A stretch of 64,000 nucleotides of DNA, taken from assembly GCF_021130785.1 (NCBI RefSeq), contig NC_060215.1, positions 66,220,501-66,284,500 on the forward strand, written 5' to 3'. Positions 44,310 to 54,713 of this stretch are shown here, piece after piece. Position 1 is the first letter of the stretch. Each line of letters starts with the position of its first letter. Below the pieces are notes generated by a model, which was not told the origin of the DNA, searched no databases, and was given only the letters and a program-made list of their open reading frames with translations. This DNA comes from Homalodisca vitripennis. Lineage: Eukaryota > Arthropoda > Insecta > Hemiptera > Cicadellidae. The translations under genes and the position numbers were made by a program.

Positions 44310-46115
44310 GCAGTCGTATTGAATCGTGATTTTGAAATTTTGAGCGCTTCTGTTGTTGATTTATTTCGTTTGTCAATTTAGTCCGGCGCTGGTGTCCGGG
44401 GTCCCTAAAAACAGTATTACTTTTATGTACACCATAGAAAGTTTTTGTTGTTGGAAGGGTGGACGCTCCCGCAGGTCTTTGAGTTACAGCCTCCGCGTAG
44501 GTGTTGTGGCCTTGGGCGCTAGTTGGCGGTGGCGGTGGCGTCGGCGGCGACAGTGGCGGTCTCGGGGCTGATTCTGCCGGCGTTCTGTTGAAGGTTCTGG
44601 GCGGGCTGTTCAACCCCTTCACAATGAGGTCAGCCAGTATAGCCTTTCCTGCAGTGGTAAGGTGAAGGCCGTGAGCCGTGAAGTGATGACGACTCAGGTC
44701 ACTAATGTCCAGGAAAGCAGCACCCTTGTAGCGCTCGCATAGTTCGCTTATGTAGTTGTTGGCGAGCGCTACCTTCTTGTGGACGGGACTGTCACGAGGC
44801 AGGTCATGTCTGGGTAGCAGCGGTGACACCAGTACCTTCGAGTTGCCGGAATATTGCTGGATGATTTCCTCCATGTGTTGGTATATGATGTCTTGTCTCC
44901 CGGCAGCCAAGTCATTCGTCCCGACAATTAGGACGAAGCAGTGGTCTTCTGGTGGTGGGGTAGTGGGTTTGATTTGGAGAAGCCCCGCGCCTGGCTTGCA
45001 GACTCCAACGATATTTGTAGCCGAGGTCCTCCTCCTCAAAATAGCTGATAGGTTACGAACGTGGCTGTCCCCAATCACAGTCACGTTGCGGAAGGGAACC
45101 GATGTCTTTGTGTGCGCGGTTTTTCTTTTGTTTTTATCGTACAGATATTTTTTTAGAGAATTTAGGGTTTTCATGCTGTTTTTTGTGCCTTTGTTTTTCT
45201 TTTTTGATGTTACTGTAGTAAACCCTGTGGTGTTCTGATCGTTCAGGGTCTCCAGAGCCTCGTATCTATTTTTCAGGGTTAACGAGTGAGAAGGTACTGG
45301 TAATGTATGTTTCTGCTTCAGCGATTCTACATCAATTTCAAGAGTTCTAATAGTTTCAATTAATTTTAAGATTTCTTCTTTGTATATATGGCAGTTTGCA
45401 ATTCTGGCTTTGTGGAAGTTTATTTGGAAAATGCGTTTCTGTCTGAGTATTTTGGTGGGAATGCACTGAACTTTTTTGACTATTGGCTAAAGATGGGTAT
45501 TTAGTGGTAAAAATTTCAGTCGTGTATTCGAGCAAACGTTGATCCGACTCTATTTAATGGTTTAGTACCGTTTGTAGTTTTGTGTTGAGCTCATCAATTG
45601 TTTCTTCAAGGCCACATTTTCATTAATTAAGTCGGAATGCTGTGCAGATGACTCAAACAAAGTTGATGCGGCGGCAGGTGTAGCGGTAGCTGAATGAGTA
45701 GGTGTAGCGGCGGTGACAGCAGGTGAAGCGGCGGCTGGCGTCGAGGCGGTGAGCGACGCATCAGCCAGGGCAGCGCAGCAGTGGGTGTAGAGGCCGCGGA
45801 GCCGGGTGGTGTGGCGCGCGAAGGCGGCGGCAGCGCAGCTGTGGGTGCAAAGGCTGCGGAGCTGGGTGGTGTGGCGAGTGAAGGTGGCGGCGTACTGGAA
45901 GTCAACATCGAATTGCTGTACTGACCTTTGTGTCTGTGTTCCTGTTTTTCGCTTATTATTTTACTTTTGTTGTCGGTTTTGACCCAACTACTGCAGTCAT
46001 TGTTAATACATCGCCAAGATATTGTTCCGTCAGTCAATGTTCTAGTTTGTCTGAATTTAAAATTATTCACTGTTAAGTATTGTTTACAGGCACTGTTCAG
46101 CAATTTAAACGTCAT
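44272..46115 (-). pseudogene. LINE ORF1: FLYWCH finger, Ala/Pro linker, coiled coil, SGNH esterase
   Basis: The ATG at 46115 starts a FLYWCH-type zinc finger (about residues 1-60: LNSACKQYLTVNNFKFRQTR, then ISWRCINNDCSSWVKT, then HRHKG), with W-R-C..C and H-x-H ligands. An Ala/Pro-rich stretch, and a coiled coil read in other frames (about 45600-45250), follow. The 300-residue frame from 45174 contains an SGNH hydrolase: NVTVIGDSHVRNLS (Gly-Asp-Ser), CFVLIVGTNDLAAG (Gly-Thr-Asn-Asp) and FTAHGLHLTTAGKAIL (the His block, here G-L-H). All catalytic positions look intact. A Pro-rich tail follows. A stop and frameshifts near 45560-45630 break the frame. Confidence 0.85.
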
Positions 46116-46130
46116 TTTTAAAATACTGGT

Positions 46131-46259
46131 TAATAAATTACAATAGTCAATAAAATATTAAAATAATAAATAATCATATAGTTAAAAAATATTTACAATA
46201 TATACAACACTCCCAATAATAAAATATATTGTCTAGCATTTGACAAAAATATTCTTAAA
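46131..46259. other. Short AT-rich gap between LINE and hAT remnant
   Basis: No feature recognised. Confidence 0.3.
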
Positions 46260-47156
46260 TTAAAGCAGGTGGCCATGATTACGGTATAATAATTGATGAG
46301 GGTCTCTACGAACAGATGAGTGTCTGTTGCAGATATATTCACGATTATAAAGTAAAAGAACGATTTCTTAGGTTTGTTGAAGTGCACAAACTAAATGCAC
46401 AGCACTTGGTTAACATAATACAGTTGCAGCTTAACATTGAAAACTGTGTTAGCCAATCATTTGATGGAGCCAGTGTCATGTCTGGTGAATTTAATGCCCT
46501 AAAAGTTTTGATTCGACAGCTAACCAAAAATCCATGCCCATACATCCATTGCAATGCTCACAGGCTGAACTTGGTTCTTGTAGATGTTGCCACAAATGTT
46601 CGTAGCGTCAATGAAACGATTGGGCTCCTTAGAGCTATTCATTCTTTTCAATCGTCTTGTGTTTTACGGCAGAAGATATTTTCTTTCAAGAAGAAGACAG
46701 CAACTGGTAATAAACACTTGTACCCCAGCAATGTAACAAAAGGTGGGTTTTCAAATGTGGGGGAATCCATTTAATAAAAAAACTGAATTCACCTCTGTTG
46801 TAAATGTTTTAAAAAGATGTGTAGCAAGAGACAAGTATTTCCTTCCTACCTATATAGTACAATACTTATTTTTACTTATATTTGTTCAGTGAAATGTTTT
46901 TCTTTTGATCCAAGTTGAACTACTACATTGAGAAATATGATGTAAAAATATTAATATGAATAATATAAAAGTAATGAACAAATCCTCATTTTTTAAAAAT
47001 GTTTTAAATTATTGCAATTTTTCTAAAACATCAAAAACTCACTATTTTGAACTTTACAAAACTTTCCATTTCCCCAGACTACGGGCCATAAAGTTTTATA
47101 TATATATTTAAATATACATGGGCCCACCCAGAATGAAATTCTTGGAGCCGCCCCTG
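46260..47156 (+). mobile_element. hAT transposon remnant with right terminus
   Basis: A transposase fragment (46280-46774) is followed by about 380 bp of AT-rich sequence. It closes with a hAT-like right end whose minus-strand reading begins CAGGGGCGGCTCC (end at 47156). No left end is seen before the neighbouring LINE. The next 8 bases (TCCAAATG, 47157-47164) would be the target duplication. Confidence 0.72.
46280..46774 (+). pseudogene. hAT-family transposase fragment (ZMYM/DUF4371-like)
   Basis: The frame reads IDEGLYEQMSVCCRYI, then VKERFLRFVEVHKLNA, then IENCVSQSFDGASVMSGEFN, then NPCPYIHCNAHRLNLVLVDV. These are the conserved blocks of hAT transposases related to DUF4371/ZMYM1 proteins: D-E-x-x-D with the second D lost here, C-V-S-Q-S-x-D-G-A-S-V-M-S-G, and H-C-x-A-H-R-L-N-L. 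It breaks off at residue 152 before the dimerisation region and contains the Asp of the S-F-D-G block. It is a partial, dead copy. Confidence 0.8.
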
Positions 47157-47324
47157 TCCAAATGTACCCTAATAAGGGGCCATGACTTGCACCTATATGA
47201 GACTAGAGGCAGAGACAACTACCGATCTGAAAGACACAGAACGGTAGTTTACGAAAGAATACCAGCTTCCATTAAAAATGCACCAACGCCTAAGACATTA
47301 AAACCCGTCTTAAATGCTTTTTAA
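47157..47324 (+). pseudogene. LINE C-terminal fragment next to the hAT end
   Basis: The frame reads LSKCTLIRGHDLHLYETRGR, then DNYRSERHRTVVYERIPASI, then KTLKPVLNAF and a stop. It is clearly the same region as LSKCALTRGRDIHEYETRGR in the LINE at 42032-42170, so it is the last 55 codons of a related LINE. It starts directly at the hAT terminus. Confidence 0.8.
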
Positions 47325-48691
47325 TATTAATGGCATTATACAATGTCGGCGAGTTTTAAGCATGTATAATTGGGAAACCAAGAATTTTGAAAACTGACCC
47401 AGGCGTTAAAGATGGTGAAAATGGCGAGTGACTGGAGTGATGAGTGGAAAATTTGTGTGTGTCACTGTAGTATAAATCCAAAATTTTATACTGTATTAAA
47501 CACCTGACTTTTGCCATATAATGTATACGGTAATAAAAAAGATTTGGTTTGATTTATTTTTTTCATCCCTGACACATCCAATGCCTCAATCGATACCATC
47601 GGACCTGGACATCATGGTCCGAAATGTTCTGTCATGTAATGTTACACACAAAATTTATTTAATACATAGTTTTTAAGTTCAATTCAGTGTGGTACAGCCA
47701 TTTACTGCAGATGGATGATTCTCTTCATGTTTTTTTTTTTAGCCAACACCATACTGTGTTCAATAATGGGCTCTTGGATGTATGGGTACATATCTTCAAA
47801 TTTTACATTTAGTCTGGTGTTAATGTGTTTTAAATTAAGTGTCTGCATACTTCTCAGTATATATAATTTGTGTCTTTAATGAAAATGAACTCTGTAATGC
47901 CTAGTAGCCCTAGTAGCTCTGGTCAGAGTTACTTTCGTGCTACAAATGAAGATTGTCATGAAAGTGATGGTTCTGTGAACTACATCCAGAAGGATACTGT
48001 ATTAATAACACTCTTCAGACTCTAGTGGTTTATTCTCACTGTGGAAATGTGCCTAACATTTAATGATCAGCCTGAATTATTTCAACTACAGTTATGTGTA
48101 CCGTACCTATTGAATTAGTCAGAACTGTTGGTGTCAATCCCGGGACGATGAATCTCCATCAGCTTTTTTCACATTTATAAAATATGTATTTCTTGAAAGA
48201 ACTTGATTCCTATTTCACGGATAAATTTGTGGAAGGACATCATTATGCTACTATATCTGAGCTAAAGACACTTTTATAAAATTTACATCATACTGGTACT
48301 AAGAATCCAAGAACACTGGAAACAGATTTCTGTTGTACAAAGGCAAATATATATACTGCCATATGTGGTGTAAGGTATATGTAGAAAGTTATTTTTCACC
48401 TTTTTAAATATTATATGAAGCAGAAGCATTTGGCATATATAGCACACTATTGCAACAGCTACACCCTTGCTTCTTGCTAGGTGGACTGATATGTTGACCA
48501 ACCTCCAGGACAACTTCTACATAATGATTATGTTGTTGATAATTCAGCATGTGTGACTTAGACCCCAATATAATTCTATGTTACTCAAGAAATATATCAA
48601 CAACAATTTAAAGTATTTTGTTTGCAATATCATAACATATGCTTCGAATGAATATACTAACAAATTATTGTAGTAATAATTATACAATTAT
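47325..48691. other. Non-coding stretch with possible degraded transposon
   Basis: An inverted pair TCGGACC/GGTCCGA near 47600-47630 is followed, some 270 bp on, by a short frame with an acidic Ser-rich start (MNSVMPSSPSSSGQSYF at 47885). This recalls the layout of piggyBac 5' regions, but no transposase blocks can be recognised. Nothing else is seen. Confidence 0.3.
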
Positions 48692-50252
48692 CCAAAGTGT
48701 CCTGTAACTCTCTGGACAAAGGTATTTTACATTATTGCTCAGGTCAAGAAAAACAGATTTAGCCATATGAACATGGGTCTCCGATGCTTAGTTTCCCATC
48801 TCTCTCTCTCTGAATGTGTTTTAATAAAAAAAAACTAATACATGACATTATACCAAATTTGGCTCAAATGTTTATGATAACAAAACTAGTTACTGAACAG
48901 AATATTATGATATTATCTTTAATATTTTCAAAATGGTCACTATTAAAACTTTTAAATTTTAAATATTTTTAAAACCAGCAAAATATTATTTCAAGAATTA
49001 CAAGAATAATATTTCTTAGAGATCTTATGACACCAAAATTATTTAAATTGAAAATAAAATTACTGACTTAGAGCAGATTACTGTGATAAGGCATGGTCCA
49101 CATTGAGGTTATCAGTGTATAGCCACAATACAATAATTGAAGCTGAAAAAAAACTGAAGCTTCAGAATATATTATGCCTTTTGTTACTTTTTGCGTTTTA
49201 TGTTGCAAAAGAATATAAACGCATACATTAGAGGCTTAACTAAGGATAGTGTAATGTCAAATATTTGATGATCATTAAATTTATTTTAAGATCTGTTGTT
49301 TTTGGATTTATTTATTTACTAAATTTAAGTCATACAATAATCAGCTGTCTTTCCAATAAAATAGCTAATCTATGTTGTTTCCAATTATAAAACCTTTGTT
49401 GTCTCAACATTACTGTAACATTAGGCTAGTTTATTATTCTCAAAATGCATCATTTAATCTGCTGTGAACTGGTAACAGAACGAAAAAATTTTACTTGTTC
49501 TGTTAACAGTGGTATTAATTAGGAATCCTTATTGTAAGTAAAGCAGTTTGTTACTGTTCATTAAGAAGTTTGTTTTTGTTTTGTTTGTTATTGTTCTTAA
49601 AGACATTTATTGTTGTTAATACATTTTTTACAATAACCCTTATTAGTTTTGTATTTATTTATACAAAACAAAAAAGTTACTTGGCAACAAGTCTTAATGT
49701 ACATCATCACTTTAAATAAAAGAACTCGGATCTGAATCAATAGGCAAAAGGTATTATAAAGCGGCTATTTATTTACTTTTGCATTGTTGGCTGTTCACTG
49801 AGAACTTCAATGTGGGTCATGTCTTGTCACAGTAAATCTGCTCTAAATAAGTTATTTATTATTCCAATAAAATAATTTTGATAACATTAGATTTGTTATA
49901 AAATTCTCCAAAAATGTTATTCTTACAACTCTTGTAAAAAATTACTGATTTTTACGATACTTAAAGTTAAATGGTTTTAATGGCCCTCAAAATATTTTCA
50001 ATTTTGAAAATATTAAATATAATATCATAGTTTTTTTCTGTAATTGGCCTTGTTATCACAAATATTTGAGCCAAATTTCATACAATTTTATCTATTAGTT
50101 TTTAAGATAGTAATGTTTTTATAAAAAACACATACTAGTTCACATATGGGAAACTGAGCATCAGAGACACGTGTTCATATGGTGAAATATATTTGTCTTG
50201 ACCTGAGCAATAACGTGGTATACCTCTGTCCAGAGAGTTAAGGGACACCCTA
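48692..50252. mobile_element. Fold-back element with inverted arms of about 450 bp
   Basis: The left arm (48692-49133) and the right arm (49789-50252) match in inverted orientation along their whole length. Shared blocks include TAACTCTCTGGACA, TTATTGCTCAGGTCAAGA, TTTGGCTCAAAT, TATTTTCAAAAT and AGAGCAGATT. The outer ends read AAGTGTCCTG and GGGTGTCCC. The 655-bp spacer has no coding capacity. The arms have drifted to roughly 75% identity by eye, so the element is old. It is non-autonomous; the GGTGTCC ends suggest mariner-superfamily ancestry. Confidence 0.82.
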
Positions 50253-52601
50253 TATAGAAGATAAAACTGTCATTGAATCCAAGCCATGGAGAAGATTGTG
50301 GAGAAGAGGACTCATGTACTGGAAGCATTTCCAGGACACTTTTGACAACAAAAACAACTTGTTTTTACTGTATTGATTCCCCTTGCTTGTTAAGTTTTCA
50401 CACAGATCAATAATTTATGGATTAGAGTTTTATGTGGCTTAAAAATTGACCCAACACTCTCAATAAAATAATTTTATGCAACTGTATACATAGATTTAAA
50501 GTGTTACTGCTTCATCAGAAGTGATAAGTAAACAATCAACATATTAAATTACTGCTAAATTCTGTCTAGAGAAGCTATTATATTGTCTGTGGTAGTTAAT
50601 ACAGCAACCCTGGATATTTATGAAGGATATTCAAAACTATGCATTGTTACTTATTTAAAAATATTTTATTTATTATTCATTTATAGATTTTTATTTTTTA
50701 CACTTGTTATCCATTTATAGTTTTCTGCATTATTACTTATTTATGAATAGTTTATTTATGGATAGTTTATTTGCACCTTTTTATATAGCTGTTTTTTTAT
50801 TCTTATTTGACCATAGAACATCACATCATGCAGTGTATATTAGTCAAATAATTTTCTTACTTATTATTTATCTTTACCGTTATATTCATTATATTTTTAT
50901 ATTGTTATCATGTCTAGGAATATAAAGTCCAGTAGCATGTTTGGCTTATCCCTATAATGTTAAGTACTGTAGTAATTAGCTACCTTGTAATATGTTTATA
51001 ATTGTAAATTGGTCTTTGACCGCTGAAAGGAAATATAATTAAAACAAATATGGAAGCAATTGATTAATTTAGTTGTCTTGTAGAATTGTAATGCATACAT
51101 TAATATTTAAACATATTCTACCATAAATAGTGATATAAATTATCTCCTTAGCTATCTGCCCATTCAGATTGCTTCAACATTACCAAACGCCATTAAAAAT
51201 ACTATATTTAGTAAAGCATGAGATTATTTGGAATTGCATAACTTAAACTTACTAACAAGTTTGGAGTTTAGATAGCATTTACCATGAAAAACATAGATTT
51301 TAAGACGAATTACTGATCTGTGTGAAAGAATCGTAATTTCAAAATAAGATAAAAAATAAAATATGCAGTTAAATTATAGTTTTTATGCAGTGTTGAGGAG
51401 TATACAATCCACCACATTTAGATCAGAAGAAACACCCTACATGGCAGGTAGTTTTACCAACTAAGAAACTAACAATATATTTTAAAACCCAATTTAACCC
51501 AAATTTTTTAACCCAATGTTCTGGTAAACTTTGTAAGGAATAATTCAGAAACAAGTAAATTTAACATTTTTTATTGTCAACAGCACCTATGGCATGAGTA
51601 TATTAATACAGAATCAGCACACTTTCGTGTTATCATTCATGAACAATTTTACTTCCAGAATATAACACATCGGCTAATTATTTTCAAAAATGTGTATTTA
51701 CAGGATGGTAAAGAACTTATGTGATTTACTCAATACCAAATTTAACTCAGCAAGCATGTAATATAAACATGTAATATTTCATATATTGCTGTTTAAATTT
51801 CAAGTTAATTTATTTACCATGTATCTAATAAAACTAAATTGATTCTCTGAGGTAGTTAGAACATGTGTTGAGAATAAAATCTTTAATGGACAAGTAGTAA
51901 ACTGAAAGTGTTTAGTGATAAAGAGCCATAAGCATCATAAGGCTACCAAACAAGCTTGACAAACTATTTCAAATTGTAAGTTTTTAAACAAAACCTAAAA
52001 TCCCCCAAACATAACTCCCAAACATAAATAACACATAAATATAGAAATATACTGTAGAATGTTTGCAAATTTGATTTATTATATGTTTTTGATTAACTAC
52101 TTAAGGAATAGATAATATGAGAATAATTAACAGTTGCACCATTGATTTAATAGATTCCAAATCCAACATGTACATTACCAGTACAAACTATATAATTGCA
52201 CTTTTCTAGATCTCCCACAGCATTCAACACAAAATAAATTATTATATAAAGATAAATAGAAATATGCACAAATTAGACAACATGACAATGCAGATCTCTA
52301 ATAACAGGTAACTCTAGATACTAACCCTTTGTGGTTAATCTGGAGTTTAAATGTTGTAGATGTGTCACAGCACAAATGGATCATACAAGTGTACAGCCAC
52401 AATTTTCTAATTCAGACTTCGGCTTTACAAGATTGCAGACTTTGACTCCATATGAGAATTGAGAGGCAGAAATATTTGGTATAATAATAGTACTATCGTG
52501 CTAAATCTTTTGCTTCCAAGTTGTAAATCCTTTCAATGATTTTGATTAATTTTAATTAAAATATGATCTAAATTTCTCAAAGTTTACTCAATACTAAATG
52601 T
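50253..52601. other. Long AT-rich non-coding stretch
   Basis: About 2.3 kb with no gene, transposase block or clear repeat that I can recognise. Confidence 0.4.
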
Positions 52602-52850
52602 TTAAACACGTTCATGACAATGTGTACCCCATTGGGTACACATGATCTTTCACAACTGCCGTCATGTACCCGATAAGGTACACACCGAGCTTTCGTAAAT
52701 CATGTCGTGCACCCAAACAGGTACACGTTGCTATGCATTTCCTTATTGCATTATTGTTTGTCTGCCTTGGTGGTTTGTTAAATTTGATGCAGTTCTTAAA
52801 TAAAAACCTCAGGCTATCATGTACCCATCGGATGCACAACTGCATAATTT
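52602..52850. repeat. TTAA-started cluster of GTACCC palindromes
   Basis: After TTAA at 52602-52605 comes a near-perfect palindrome TGTACCCCATTGGGTACA (about 52622-52639). Three further GTACCC or TGCACCC boxes, partly paired with GGTACAC, follow at about 52665, 52708 and 52819. The layout matches the subterminal repeats of the piggyBac element at 54284, with a different motif. It may be the end of another TTAA-specific element; no transposase is attached. Confidence 0.5.
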
Positions 52851-53299
52851 TGTTGGTTTTGATTATTTTTAGTTACCTCCTGTGGAGGAACATTGAAAAA
52901 CATGCTGAAATATTTATTTTAAAATTGGGAAACCTACACACTTTTCTCATTATACTTAGATGTTTAACATAAAAAATATTAAGGCTTTTTACCATTATTA
53001 TTGAAAAATTCAATGGTATATATGAAAGTCAGGAAATTTGCCATCTTCGTGAACATGTTAATGCTATTGTATGAGGTATTGATTTCAAATGTTTTCCTAC
53101 TGTTTCTGTTTTTTCCCACAAGGTAGTATGTGACAGTACACAGAGTGGGAAACACAATATAGCACTGAATAACTTATCTGCTCATATAGTGTTACACAAA
53201 AAAAAGGTTCAGATAAAAAATGAAGGTATCATTTTCCATACAGTCCAAAAACTGAAATGCACCAGCTATAGATGGAAAGGGGCTGTTTTGTTACTACAG

Positions 53300-53700
53300 C
53301 TCAAACCACTGGTTTAGACACATGCGCTGGTTACGCGTTGTTCGGCCAAGATCAAATGATGAGTCACATGCTGGTTACACGGTCTGCATTGACATTGTAC
53401 TATTTACCTTAGTTCACCATATTCCACTAGATATCAATGGCATGTGCCTTACTAACTTTTTAAATGTAACAACTAGCCATGTGATTTAATTTTCATGGGT
53501 GTGGTTAACCTGATTTTTATCGTCTGTTTCATTTGTCATCAGCTGGCACCTCAGCTGTTCATTGTACTGTCTGACAAGATGTACAATGATGGATCATGAT
53601 AACTTGTGTGATTCTGAAGTTAATAAGGTTTTGTAAAGTGATTGTGAATATAACTCAAGTGACAGTGATAGTGCTAGATATGTAAACAATACAAAGTTGT
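53300..53700 (+). pseudogene. Possible 5' remnant of another piggyBac-like element
   Basis: Boxes of CTGGTTACGCG and CTGGTTACACGG (about 53327 and 53382) lie roughly 210-260 bp before a short frame that starts MMDHDNLCDSEVNKVL (53587), with a stop, and continues SDCEYNSSDSDSARY. Acidic starts with Asp-Ser pairs are usual for piggyBac transposases. No catalytic region follows before the next element at 54284. This is a weak call. Confidence 0.3.
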
Positions 53701-54283
53701 TCTGCACCTTGAAAATTGTTTTGATGTTTTTCATACTTCAGTAAATTATTAAAGAAAGAACAAATAACCATCTAAATACTGTAAATATTACTATGTATAT
53801 ACTATGAAAAGAGTTTGATTACTTTATAAAATCCAGTGCTGTGAACAATGAATCTTGCCATTTTAGAACAAAAAGGTCACTCCATTTTAATTGGAATAAT
53901 ACTGAAAAACATAGTGGTGTATATTTAGAGTTCTTTGTTCTAATTTAGAATTCTTAGATAGATAGTTAATTATTTTGCTTGTGTAAAGAATATTGTAAGC
54001 TATTTAAAAAAATGTACTACATACATACTTTAAAATGTGTAGTTTTTTATTTGGATAAAAATTGTATATGTACAAAAAGTTTCTAAATAAAACAGTTTGT
54101 TAATTTAAATTTTATATTACAATATAGAAAAACAATTATTTTAAATGATATTTCGAATTTCATAGTTCTACTAAAAAGCAAGAAATATTATTACTGTATA
54201 AACAAACACTTACATTTTCATTCAAATTAATTTCTGCCACCAGGCCTGCAGAGGGTTATAGAAGTACTTCCTCAGTGGGTTAA

Positions 54284-54480
54284 CCCTTTGGGCTCGGTTA
54301 GGAATGTTAAGAAACTTCCACACAGGTTGGATGGCCAGCAACGCTAGCCGCTGCCGATTCTATATACGCTCAGGTTTTTTTTCGCAGTTGCATTCCTCAC
54401 AGCTCGGATGGCCAGCTGTGCCAGCCGATAAGAAATTCCTCTACCACTCGAATGGTCAGCAGGGTTGGCCATGTGATTTT
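54284..54480. repeat. Left end and subterminal repeats of the piggyBac element
   Basis: Boxes TTGGATGGCCAGCAACGCTA, CTCGGATGGCCAGCTGTGCC and CGAATGGTCAGCAGGGTTGG follow one another at spacings of about 60-80 bp. Their inverted partners are at the right end. They are likely transposase binding sites. Confidence 0.8.
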
Positions 54481-54713
54481 ATCGTATATATCTTTTTTGC
54501 ATTTAAGTGTTATACTTAATAAAAGTATTAAATGAATCAGCTGTTTATAGCGTATGTTCAAGCGCTCAGTTTCGTGCTATTTTGCATTTGTTTCAGTTGT
54601 GTAAATAACCTAAAACAACACAGTGCTTTCTTGTTACACAAGTGAGGCTGGTGTGTTGTATTTGCTTCCTTATTATAAATAGTGTATCATAATGTTAACA
54701 ATAGTTAGCAAAA

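Larger units (their letters stand above)
42000..46130 (-). mobile_element. CR1/L2-type LINE with FLYWCH and SGNH-esterase ORF1
   Basis: The minus strand carries ORF1 (46115 to 44272), then the C-terminal part of the endonuclease (44309 to 44091), the EN-RT linker (43998 to 43285), the RT (43166 to 42499) and the C-terminal region (42502 to 42032). The ORF1 start is followed upstream by AT-rich sequence, so the 5' end may be complete. The N-terminal half of the endonuclease is deleted; ORF1 and the endonuclease remnant overlap in different frames at 44272-44309. The 3' end is not sharply defined. A run of 33 T lies within it. Confidence 0.87.

Noticed and set aside
44353..45238. Plus-strand frames opposite the esterase ORF1
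   Set aside because: They are antisense to a domain with clear catalytic blocks and contain no recognisable motif.
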